From: Sinonovacula constricta
Taxonomy: Eukaryota; Mollusca; Bivalvia; Cardiida; Solecurtidae
Length of the DNA stretch: 64,000 nucleotides
Assembly: GCA_007844125.1 (NCBI GenBank)
Contig: CM017559.1
Coordinates: 35,207,260 to 35,271,259 of the forward strand
Reading direction: 5' to 3'
In this document: piece by piece, positions 1-10,031 of the stretch
How the letters are laid out: the number at the start of each line of letters is the position of its first letter
Position numbering within the stretch: the stretch's first letter is position 1
Program-made: the position numbers and the translations under genes
The notes under the pieces: model-generated
What the model was told of the DNA's origin: nothing
What the model saw: only the letters and a program-made list of their open reading frames with translations
Database searches by the model: none

Positions 1-1047
1 AGGTTTCTTTTTAGGATATCACGAATGAAGTAAATGATATAACTTTTCTACATGATTACTACTTCTTTCTACTACATAACTATGCATACAATTACTATTA
101 TTCACATAGATCCTAAACAGAAAATAGTCGCATTCATTTACATCTATCTCTTTCTATCACTGACAAAAAATATTGTCAACAGAAACGTGATGCAATGTTT
201 AATAGCAAGGGTACAAGTTGACAGAGTTGTGGTACTGACATACAAACAATACTTTTCTGCTTAAAACAGACTATTTCATCGGGTTCAATTTGAAACTTTG
301 TGTCCAGGTATGATATAGAGGATTCAGGTAAAACATCGCTCTTTGTTCACAAAGATACTGCCGGAAGCATGTCTGTGCAAATGATGGCATCTGGTAAACA
401 ATTGCTAAGGCTAGTATTCATTTGTTACGTATATACATGTAGCCCAGCATTAAGCCGCCTTTAAGTTAGACAGTATACATGTATGGAAAGAAACTAAATG
501 ATAGATAACTTCAGTACAAGTTCCAATTACATCCTTAGATCATTGTTTACATCTATGCAAAAAAAAAAAATCTTTCGGCAGGATAAATACACATCATTCT
601 AAATAAAAACGCTTTTTAAGTCATATTTGAAAATTTGAGACGACTTGTTTAAGTAAACACAACATGTGTATCAGATATAATGTATTACATTTATGAAAAG
701 TCATTTTACAAATTTTATTTCTTATTGGCTTTAGGATTAGCCAGGTTGTTAATAAAGTTTAACAGAATTTTAGTCAACCGACAAGGTTAAAGTAATTAAC
801 GTAGTTCGTGAATGGAGTGTTACTTAAGGAAAAGTAGCATTTGACTCATCTTCATAAGCACATCACAACTTACATCTCTGGTAACATTCTTCTGAAATAT
901 AGTAAATTTTCAAACCTTCACATAAGAAAATAAGTATGCGTGATACGGTTGCAGTTTATTACTGTGGCGGCAATTTGATAAATCCATTGATTGGAATATA
1001 GAAGAACTCAATCGTTACCTATGTAATGATATGTACGTCATTAACTA

Positions 1048-1111
1048 ATGGAAAGTAATTACCGTATGTCTGCATCAGATGTTTCGCTTTATGCAGAGAG
1101 CCTGATCAGAT
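1048..1111. other. 64-bp block identical in all three unit copies
   Basis: This stretch is base-for-base identical at 1048-1111, 12,028-12,091 and 23,508-23,571, whereas flanking sequence differs by roughly 10-15% between copies. On the plus strand it contains an ATG at 1066 opening a 23-codon frame that begins MSASDVSLYAESLIR and ends at 1137. Copy 2 keeps the frame with one change, and copy 3 stops right after that peptide. The minus strand also reads open through the block. It could be a short exon, a regulatory element or a recent conversion tract. The strand and function cannot be settled here. Confidence 0.5.
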
Positions 1112-2087
1112 TATTACAGATATTGCATCTCCTGTAAAACTTTCAGCTAGCAAGCAGTGGCTATGATAACACTGTTTATACTTAATTCGTTCAGTTTTAT
1201 CGTACTTTTGAACAAAAGGTATAGAAGCGAGTCCACAATTACGTACGTCCACGAAGAAAAGAAGACAATGTGCATTTGAATTCTCACATGCAAAGCTTGA
1301 GTTCGAACAATTTGCACAGATCGTTGTGAGGAAAGCTTGACCAACAAACTTTCTAAAAGGGAACACAATTGACGTGTATATTGTTTTTGTTTGAGATTGA
1401 TTACATTGTTACGTTATATTCCTTACATATTCTTCAATATGCAAATATATTAGACTCAGACATGTTTCAAGTAAGGTGATGTTTGCACATTTGGTAGAAA
1501 TCATCTAAGGAAACACTTTAATGTACAACTTTTAATCATTAGTTGATAGGCGATGACATTCGTAGACAGTTCCTTAATCACTGTTATTAATAACTAAGTC
1601 CTTCAACAATATGTGTGCGTGTGTATGTTTACATGTACAGATTATTATGATAATTATTGTAATTATTATTATTAAATTATGTATTGAGAAGAATAATCCA
1701 CGGAATGATGTTTGTGGACAATGAGTCCAAAGGTATATAACATATAATCATTACTGTAGACATATAATTAAATGCTAAATAAAATATCTTTTTTAAAATG
1801 ATTTACTTTATTGACTGCTGTATGCACAGCCAATTACGGTAAACTTGTGTTATTAATTGCAAGCTTTAGGGTGTAAAGCAAAGCAATAATGCAAAAACGT
1901 TCACAAAGGAACACATGGCAGGCAACCTATTAAACAAGACGTGGCAATCACTAATTGGATCGTGACACGCCTCGCATAATTTTGGCGAACAGTTTCTTTG
2001 TCGTGACTTATGAAGGCAGTGATGATGATCAAGTATTCTGATACCAGTTGCATATCCACCCAGAGGAACGAGTAATCAGATAACAAC

Positions 2088-2163
2088 ATGTGCGCGTGTG
2101 TGTGTATTTGTGCGCGCGCGTGCGCGTGCGCGCACGTGTATGAGCCTGTGTGCGGGTGTACGT
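2088..2163. repeat. Alternating GT/GC tract (Z-DNA-prone)
   Basis: About 75 bp of nearly uninterrupted alternating purine-pyrimidine sequence rich in GTGTGT and GCGCGC. This composition favours left-handed Z-DNA. The equivalent site in copy 3 (~24,628-24,646) has only a short version, and copy 2 has lost the region. Local GC is far above the AT-rich background. Confidence 0.8.
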
Positions 2164-2620
2164 GATTTTATTTTAAAACTAAAATAATATTGCACCAGCA
2201 AACATCTTCAACAATAAAAAAAACATCGCCAACTATAAAATGTATTAACTATTCGATCAGTGAAACGTTCAACATTTATTTTGCTTCGGCAAGATTTCAA
2301 CAAGTAACTTACGTTCTAATGAGTTTTTAAATGCGACTTTTTCAAGAAGACTGCTTTGGGTATAAGAAATATGTTTTACGAGAGCATGGTTCCCACAACT
2401 ATAAAAGAGACTACATTATATCAACAGTTTGAATCTCATGTTCATAACTTAAAGATTACTACAAGTCTTTAATGTAACCAAAACGTCTTGATTTTATTTT
2501 TGTTAGAAACAATAACTTTATTTTCACGTCGATGTTCTGATTTGATGTCCGTTAAGTAGTATTGTTTTGAGTCACCAATCAATGGTGCCCAGCAATCAGA
2601 AATACAAACATTGTCACAAA

Positions 2621-3100
2621 ATCAATAGACTGTTCTCACCATGTGTGTCCTTTCACGCAATAACAACGTATTTCAGTGTCAATGCTTGAATTACTTTGCA
2701 CAAGAATATAAACATTATTTTCAAAGCGTCTCCGAAACGAACAGTGGCAACAAAAAATATTACTATAGTGACAACAGTTTCATTTTACGGATCCCTGGTG
2801 TTTCTCACTTCTTACTTCCTGTCATTTTATTTGTTGAGTGAATAAACACGATGATATGTTTGTCACGTTTTACCATTACGAAGCTTAAATAGGATTGCGT
2901 TACCGAGCGTGGTGACAATTTTAAGTGACACAAGACTGAGTTAAGGTCTCTCTCTAGCATAAATAGTCAGCTATTAACTTTGTCAGACTCAAGATTAAGA
3001 ATGCTCGAGAAACCAAACAGTGTATAGAAAGAAGTTGAAGATGATTTTATGTTTTTGGCTCAGAAGGAATCAGGAATGGTGGTCTTTCCTTTCGGGCGTT
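2621..3100. other. Unusually conserved block of the 11-kb unit
   Basis: Between copies 1 and 3 I count about 8 differences in the first 340 bp (about 97-98% identity). The 200 bp just upstream are only about 82-85% identical. Copy 2 (12,733-13,160) matches copy 1 even more closely. A 66-codon frame lies within (2641-2841; copy 3 equivalent 25,116-25,316 has a TTG in place of the ATG). Its substitutions are mostly amino-acid changing and conservation continues past its stop, so protein-level selection is not supported. The block ends at a TATATA motif, which reads TATATAAAGG in copy 2 and is expanded to (TA)n in copy 1. A regulatory element or a conversion tract are the main alternatives. Confidence 0.5.
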
Positions 3101-3101
3101 T

Positions 3102-3215
<114 letters not shown>

Positions 3216-3540
3216 AATATTATTTCTAAATACGTTTAGTGAATACTTAAACACTAAGTTTATAACTGTTTCCAGTGAATGATAGCAAAAGCTATATTGT
3301 TGTCGATCATAACGTTTGTCAAACATGGAATAGACCCTATTCTGCAAATTAAAAAATAATAGCATATAAAAACTGTTTTAATATTTTATAGATACAATGA
3401 TAATTATAATGAAAAAGAAGTAGGCATACATTTATAGAATTCAATTAATACATGAAAACATAGTGCCAAATCAAAAATGGAAATGGCACTGAACGATCAA
3501 ATAAAAAAAATTACTTGCGGCGCAATTATAAGTTTAATGT

Positions 3541-4274
3541 TGTTATGTACAATAGTACACCAGCGTTTAGGGTTACGCTAGTCAGGTTAAGGGTTGTTTA
3601 CCGTTGTGGTTTTGATGACGTAGCATTCGCGTAACTGCTAGAAAAAAAAGGATCATGCTAGAAAGTTCAATTGTTATTTTTAACTGGTCTTCGAAAATGT
3701 TCTGGGTACGTGAATGTTCTGGAAATTCTTTGGGTATATATAAGGGCGTGTTTGCCGATAAAAAGTAAGTTTGGAAGTTCGGAATTTGGAATAAAAATTT
3801 GCTTTAGAGATTGGACTTATAATTTGGTAATACTTGCAGCTTCTATTTTAAATCTTTCTGTGTTGGAACTTACGTAGACTTACTATATTCTACAGTATTA
3901 TAAATATTAAAGTGTTGAATTTGGATTATATTAATAACATTCGTGTATTGTTCTACCTTTGAATTATTTCAACTGTGCTTATCTATGAGAACATTCTACC
4001 GAAAACTCTTCAGGATTATTCGACGCTGGATTATTTGTTGCATTGTTAAAGGGACATCTCCTAAAGGGACAAACTGTAAGCTAATATTTATTTTGCCTTC
4101 TGAAATTTTGTTTCACTTAATTGTTATTGTTTTTTTACGCCATATTTTTAACTATTTAAAAAAATCATTATTGTACTAGTTTGTTGCTGGCTTGTTCTTT
4201 CTGTTACACCATTTCGTCGTTTAGTAATAGTGCCACTTTATAAATAAACTTATATAGCGCGACGGGTCGTAACA
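3541..4274 (+). mobile_element. Solo LTR of a retrotransposon
   Basis: A ~734-bp insertion present only in copy 1. Copies 2 and 3 have the uninterrupted site (around 13,795 and 25,905). Its ends are short inverted repeats, TGTTA at the left and TAACA at the right. It is flanked by a direct ATGT (possibly AATGT), as expected for an LTR element target duplication. Inside lie a TATA box (TATATATAA, 3735-3743) and an AATAAA-type signal near 4245. No gag-pol sequence is present and no second LTR is seen, so it is best read as a solo LTR left by recombination. The superfamily is unknown. Confidence 0.72.
3712..3743 (+). promoter_or_regulatory. Heat-shock-element-like motif next to a TATA box in the solo LTR
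   Basis: GAA (3712-3714), TTC (3717-3719) and GAA (3722-3724) are spaced by exactly two bases. This forms a three-unit nGAAnnTTCnnGAAn heat-shock element of the kind bound by HSF trimers. Further GAA/TTC pairs occur just upstream (3661-3668, 3691-3702). The TATA box follows 10 bp downstream. That layout matches heat-inducible promoters. Activity is an inference from motif layout only. Confidence 0.45.
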
Positions 4275-4466
4275 ATGTTGATACATAGCTCGCAATGCAA
4301 GCTGAGTAATATATTGATATTTAATTAAGGAAGCGTTCAATTTAGAAACTACCTGGGGAAGTCAAGATTACGAGTTATTGTCTAAGTAAATCGGGGAAGA
4401 CATACCACATGAGTTTTATGACCATATGGGTCGCATTTTTGTGAAACTTACCTAACAGTTATAGTG

Positions 4467-4546
4467 AATCGATGTTGTTGAGTTGTTGTTTTTGTTGTTG
4501 TTTTTGTAGTGTTTTGTTGTTGTTGTTGTTGTTTTGTTTTGTTTTC
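4467..4546. repeat. TTG-rich microsatellite (copy 1)
   Basis: Imperfect GTT/TTTTG repeats. The orthologous positions in copy 2 (14,670-14,835, including a GT run and ten consecutive G) and copy 3 (26,100-26,270) have longer and differently structured tracts, so the locus is unstable in every copy. Confidence 0.85.
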
Positions 4547-4964
4547 GTATGAACACCCTTGTCAAATGACATCTTTGATCTAATGCAAACATGGTAACGT
4601 GACTGCATGTATGTAAAGATGTTCTTCCAATGGTACTTTGCAAAGCTGTAAATAATTTGCCAAAGTAGAAATGATCAGCCATCATACTGAATTTACATAG
4701 GGATGGGATGTTATTTTTTAAACTTTAATGAATAAGGATGCGTTTTATCATAAATTTTTAAGATTTTTTTCTCTTAAGAATGGCTTTCCTTTTTGAGCGT
4801 TTCATTAATATTTCGGAAATCGCTTTCAGAGCGAAATCGCTTTTAAATCATAAGGTTTTTTTTTTTTTTTTGGTCGATTTGTTACCAATTACGACAGTTT
4901 ATTGAAATGCACATAGCAGAGATCGTAATACTGAAAATTAAGATCGTTTTTTCAGTCAACATAT

Positions 4965-5005
4965 GGCAACATATACCAAAATCTGAAAAGGGAAATGACA
5001 AAGAT
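4965..5005 (-). repeat. Family B repeat remnant
   Basis: About 40 bp match the reverse-strand copies of family B at 41,650-41,690 (shared core GCAACATATACCAAAA). It sits where copy 1 has lost ~0.6 kb relative to copy 2, and close to the position where copy 3 carries a long family B insertion in the opposite orientation. Confidence 0.45.
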
Positions 5006-5943
5006 ATTAACGTGCAGCATTCATTAGAGAAAATCTTTCCCCTGGCTTGCGGTGACTTGGTGGTTCTTCACAATCATTTGTTTGCCGACGGCGTTCAACT
5101 AGACGTAGTAAAGTGTATATGTAAACGACAAATAATTGATGTCGTGTATCAGCTGTGTTGTGTAAGCGAACGTGTATTGTGTCCTTGTGTCTTCGTATAT
5201 ATATTTTTGTCTGTACGTCTTTGCGTATGTTTTTCTGGAGTGTGTTGGTGTTTGATAAAACGTGCGCGGTTCCAAAATTAGGTAAATACATAAAAAAAGC
5301 TTTTAATTGTTTGTTTAAATTTCTGTAATTGGATGAGTGTATTTTTTCCTTAGGAATCATATTAAATGTGTTTGGCTTTCACTTTATTTTCACGTTTCTT
5401 ACATAACATCCCACCCCGCTTCCTTGATACCAGTGTATGCCACTATGTTTTATAATCTGATAGCTTGCGAGTACGAATTTGATTATTTATTGAAAGTAGG
5501 TATGTCTGTATCTAATTTGGTATTCCATTATCCGAATTTGAAGGCTTTGTATTAATATTTTCAAACACAAGTTTAAAATATTACCACTTCATACTGTATA
5601 AACAATTTTATAACAAGACATGTTGTTATTAAAGTTACGAGAATATAGTTTTGGTTTTCTTGAGAAGATGAGTTCAAACAACAGCGTTTAATGACTATGA
5701 GTCAGTTAATTTGCAAGAAACCGTCTTCTTTTCTGTTGAGTATTTTGAACTGAGGTTTGCATTCTTCCTAAATTGAATATTTCATTCAAAAATGGTAATG
5801 AACAAAAAGATTTCCCACAGGAAATGTTATAGTAATCTGATTGTTAGGGTCTGATTCGGAATGTTAAAAAAATATCAAAAAAAAAAAGACATACAATCGT
5901 CACATGTACTCGACAAATCACTCTTGTATCAGTGTCATTTTAC

Positions 5944-6060
5944 CACCGGTGGTTCTACCTAGATATAATTCTGGGGTCTAACGCCAGCAATATTATTGCT
6001 GGGCGTCGCCAATATGACTATAATTGCATTGGTGCGATGTAACAAAAACACACAGAAATA
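5944..6060 (+). mobile_element. SINE 3'-part fragment (copy 1)
   Basis: Similar to the non-tRNA part of the SINE at 34,292-34,508: a CCGGTGGTTCTACC start, TCTGGGGTCT, a CTCCACC-like stretch, then TATAATGATC-like sequence. No tRNA-like head is present, so it is a 5'-truncated or decayed copy. Orthologues lie in copy 2 (16,919-17,035) and copy 3 (28,227-28,335), so it predates the duplication. Confidence 0.7.
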
Positions 6061-6679
6061 TCATCTTACAAAACTGAGGCGCGTTTTCTGTTCGGGCAGG
6101 ATATTGTGATGTAATGACATGACATCCATTACACATCGATTTACCGATTTAATATCATGCTTCAATCGTAACCAAATATTCTCTTTGTTTTAGCCGTTCG
6201 CAAAACTCACTGAACCTTGCACCAATGTTTTATCATACAGTAAGATAGTCAACCATGGACCTTTCTTAACATATAAATATTTGCAACTTGGCACTTTCCA
6301 GATTTTTGCCTAATTATTACAAGAGCCCGATACCAATTGCTTATTTTACTCATGCATTCTTCCAGATGCCCAAATGAATTACGGGACTAATAAATGTTTA
6401 TAAACTTGGGCCTGTCTATATAGATACATACAGTATAGAAGTATATCTCTTATAGGAGTGGTTCTACTTCAATAGCGTGAGCCAAACAGTGTAGCACTCT
6501 GAACGTGCCTTGTTGCTAATAAAATATATAAACGCTTTTACGTTTTTACTCTTTTAAAGAGACCCCATTATAATTATACGCGTACTATAGTTCTTATAAA
6601 ATATGGAAGAAAAAGAGTCACAACCACGGCGTTAAGACGTTATTTATTGCTTGAAATATTAGGAGAACTAGCTACGGAT

Positions 6680-6799
6680 ATGGAAAAAATGTCCACAGCA
6701 CCAGAAAACATATACCCAGTAGACAAACATATAATTATAGGGGCGAAATATTTCCTTTGGGTTGTAGTAGCCTGTCTATGGTCATTATTTTTAAGTTAA
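6680..6799 (+). pseudogene. Short open frame, possible decayed exon (copy 1 only)
   Basis: A 39-codon frame starts MEKMSTAPENIYPV and ends in a hydrophobic stretch (GAKYFLWVVVACLWSLFLS) followed by TAA. It stays open upstream of the ATG for more than 30 codons. In copy 2 (~17,668) a TAA falls after PEN-I. In copy 3 (~28,988) a one-base insertion shifts the frame. Copies 2 and 3 both have the extra A, so copy 1's version may itself be the shifted one. The alternative frame is open to about 6915. I do not recognise the family, and it may be chance. Confidence 0.22.
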
Positions 6800-6942
6800 T
6801 TGAATTAATATCCGATGTACGTCAAAGTATACTTAACGATGATGAGTTGCATAACAAGATAGAAGATAAAATACAAACATATAGATTATTTACGACTATC
6901 ACACAGCACCGATAACATACTTGTGATAATGACTAGGAAAAT

Positions 6943-7023
6943 ATGAAAATGCATAAAGGTACATCAATCTACGAACCAGAATTACCCGTAAACAATTTTC
7001 TCATGGAAATGTTTGCTATGTGA
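6943..7023 (+). pseudogene. Truncated version of a frame open in copy 2
   Basis: A 26-residue frame that stops at 7021-7023, where copy 2 reads Trp. Its copy 2 counterpart (17,915-18,106) reads on for 63 residues. In copy 3 (29,228) the ATG is followed directly by TAA. The shared peptide core, YEPE(L/F)PV.NFL, is recognisable in all three, but the frame is not maintained. Downstream at ~7030-7290 copy 1 also has an in-frame TAA where copies 2 and 3 are open. Confidence 0.25.
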
Positions 7024-7817
7024 CCGTATTTCTTATCTTAACTGTTTGCAATGTATACATTAAAAATATGTTGTGGAAACGTGCGTCGTTTTCATAGCAA
7101 TTCAAATGGAATTGTTAAATGCCACAATAATTAATCAAAGGAGACACATGCGTGATGTCTTTTCTCGATTTAAACTGATGACTGATTGTGTTGTATATTC
7201 CATTAACCCATAAGTCGTAATGAGTTGGTATCTAGGATTGCAGCATCTCCTTAGATGGATAAGTACATTTCTGCAAACCGAAATAAGGTAAAAACTGCGT
7301 TGTGAAAATATTCCCATATCATGGAAATATTTTACTAAAATCTAATATAAAGCATGGCAAACCATTAATACAACATCCTATATTTAATTGCCTTTCATAA
7401 ATTATATCTTGCCTGGTTTTTGCTACTTACAATGTGAAACGACAGCGAATAGTTTGTTTTCTGATAAGATTGCAACTCAGGAATCGCTTCTGTTTGCTTT
7501 GAATTTCTTTTGAATAATTTGTATCTAATTAGAAGTTTTCTGTATGTGTTAAGGTGTAAGTCAGTGCAAAGATGCAGTATTTGTGGATATGTATCTGTTT
7601 TAACAAAGTCATGTCTTCAAGTGACTGAACACAAGTAATATACCGATATTTACCGAATGAATAAACCTTTTTAAAATACTGTTAATTTAACTTGTCATTC
7701 AGGCTAAAATTCTTTACATTGATGGTTTTTAAAAAAACCTACGTTAAAAACTGCATGTTTTTTGACAACACAACAAATATCAAAGCAAAAGAAAATCATA
7801 CTTCTGCCTGGATTAAA

Positions 7818-7838
7818 TAGTAGTAGTAGTAGTAGTAA
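7818..7838. repeat. TAG microsatellite, short allele (copy 1)
   Basis: Only seven TAG/GTA triplets. The same locus is about 420 bp in copy 2 (18,778-19,197) and about 200 bp in copy 3 (30,091-30,290). Confidence 0.9.
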
Positions 7839-9417
7839 ATAATGATTAAAAATACATGTACAAACAGTGATTTGTTACAACGGAGCAGCCGGCTGAAAAT
7901 GCGGCTTATACAGATTTGCCAAGCGTCGCATTGCTTAACTTTAAAGTGAAAAATAATACAATAGTTCTAGTTCTGCTTCTGTGTCGATCGGTTAGTCTTA
8001 TGGCATACAAGTAAAGTGCCACATTTCGTTATCTTCCTTTGACTCAATATATGTTTCCTGAAGAAAACAATATTTTTAAATAAGAAATGCTAACTTACTT
8101 AAGAAAAAGGAAAGTTTAAAAGGAAAAGAGAAATATTTAGCGGCGGATTTTATAAATCCGTCGAAATTAAAGAATTCGTCGATTTTCCACGTTGACAAGA
8201 CTGTAAGGCCTAATATTGCAAAAGACGCACCTGCCTCTTCTGTTTTATGAATCTCTTTCTGGCTACATGGGCATTGGTCTAAGAATACACTAGTAACAAT
8301 TCATAACAAAACTTTAAGACATCCTGTCATCTGAGACCTACAAATAGTATAATAAATGATAATATAAAGTGCAAATTAAATACTAAGTATTAAGCTGAAT
8401 GCAAGTTTCTATAATGTCAAAGTTTACTAAGCAGTGCAAAGTGGCGAATCATTCTTTAAACAGCTTGATTTTCCAAGACAGTAAAACACAATTAAGTATT
8501 CAAACTGTAATGGAGTTTTAGGGTTTTCAACAAATCAAATTTGAGAATGCTAGCGAAGTTTAACCAAAAGAAAAAAAACACGATCTCTGAAGCAGCGACT
8601 TCTAAATTCAGAACAAAACGGCTAAAAGAGGCTGGAGAAGGAGGATATATTGTACATGTTGGTTCACATGTGCTTCTACAAAGCTCTTTTAAACAAGCAC
8701 TTAGGAGTAAACACACACATCCAAGTAATGTACAGTGTAATCCCAGCTTGAAGAAACTGCTGTTTTGTTTTATATGTTGTGTAATTGACGTTCGTAATAT
8801 AAGAACACAGAAGAAAGAATAAAACTATATTTTGCTGTTGTAGAGTTAATGCGCCAAAGAAAGATGATCAATGAAATAGAAAATAATTAAAACATAAGAA
8901 ATTTCTATTAGATGCCAGTTGATGCTTTAAGACGTAAGCTTCAATAAGTTGTATTTGAGAGAATTGTACCAACTTTGCTGCCCCGTATATTGTCAATAGA
9001 TTTACGAAATAAATTATGATGCTTTGTGCTCCTTGTCTTGTTTACGCAATTTGTCACCAGAATTGAGTAAATCGCGGTATTAATCAGATAACAAAATCAC
9101 TATACGAAGGAGTATGTGTTTGCTGAAAAGATAAGTACTTAACATAGAAAATAATATAGAACAAAATAATATAATGTCATCATAAGACAGACCAAGCATT
9201 AAAATTGTACATTGCTGGGGTTTATAATTCAAAAGGGTACCTCCAAACGCGTATTTAAACACCGTATGATTAAGACATTAAATTTAATTTATTTAATATT
9301 GTACCATCAACGACTCTTCATTTTTTAGGTCTAAAGTTGTAATACAAAGAAGATTAATTACATGTATGTCATTATATTGCAACTGAACAACGACTATGAC
9401 TTAATTGCTTTGGATGT

Positions 9418-9668
9418 TTGTTTTGTTTTTGTTTTTGAAAAACACTGCGGCGACAATTTATTATCGTTATAGCAACGTCCAGCTTTTTGGTGGAGGAAGA
9501 TCCCAGACACATGTCTGGGTAGAACAACCGGCGCACCGCAAGTCAGCTGGAAGAACTTTTCACATTAAGTCCTTCCACCCAAACTGGACTGTAACTCACG
9601 CGGTGAGAGGTTAAGCAGTCAAAGTAGTTACAAATCGGCGACTCTACCATTAAGCCACGGGCGCCGCA
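9418..9668 (-). mobile_element. tRNA-derived SINE (copy 1), reverse strand
   Basis: The tRNA-like head lies at about 9600-9664 on the reverse strand and ends with GGCGCC. The body matches the forward-strand SINE at 34,292-34,508, and an A-rich tail (TTGTTTTGTTTTTG on the plus strand) sits at the left. Flanking direct repeats TGCTTTGGATGT (9406-9417) and TGCTTTGAATGT (9669-9680) are a target-site duplication with one mismatch. Orthologues in copies 2 and 3 show that the insertion predates unit duplication. The 69-residue frame across it (9405-9614) is SINE read-through. Confidence 0.82.
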
Positions 9669-9894
9669 TGCTTTGAATGTAAAAGGTATTTGCAAATTGT
9701 AGCATATACATGAGTAATACAAAAGAAAAAGTAAAACGACAGGTCCAGCTTAATGAGGGTTGTCTTTCGTTAACGGATTTTGTAAAGGAAGTACATTAGA
9801 CCTTTAAGGACGTTTGGAATAGCCTTTAGAAGACCGATACAAAAAGAATATTACAAATACTAGACATAAAATGAAAGCCTGTATTAGATCATCT

Positions 9895-10031
9895 TTTCTC
9901 TTTAGCCCCAACACGCCAACATCAGTATAAGCCTTTATAGAAAGCGTAATGGACAGTCCGGAAGAGACATAAGATTGACATAACTTACCAGGCAACGTTA
10001 TAAAAGGTCACAGACACTGTTATTGCTCGGT
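9895..10031 (-). repeat. Family C dispersed repeat (copy 1)
   Basis: The reverse complement matches the forward copies at 44,925, 51,268 and 60,040. Shared landmarks are GAGAAATAACAGTGTCTGTG at one end, TTCCGGNCTGTCCATTACGC in the middle and a GGCGTGT motif at the other end. The family has no coding capacity and no tRNA-like boxes that I can see. Its class is unknown. Confidence 0.7.

Noticed and set aside
1106..1366. 86-codon cysteine-containing minus-strand frame
   Set aside because: Copy 2 has an 11-bp deletion inside it and copy 3 has lost much of the region, so it is not preserved.
8541..8822. 93-codon frame with a basic N-terminal part
   Set aside because: It starts at a TTG, and copies 2 and 3 carry frameshifts or stops in the same region. 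No domain recognised.
9405..9614. 69-codon frames at 9.4 and 20.8 kb that look conserved between copies
   Set aside because: Their similarity comes from a shared SINE, not from coding constraint.
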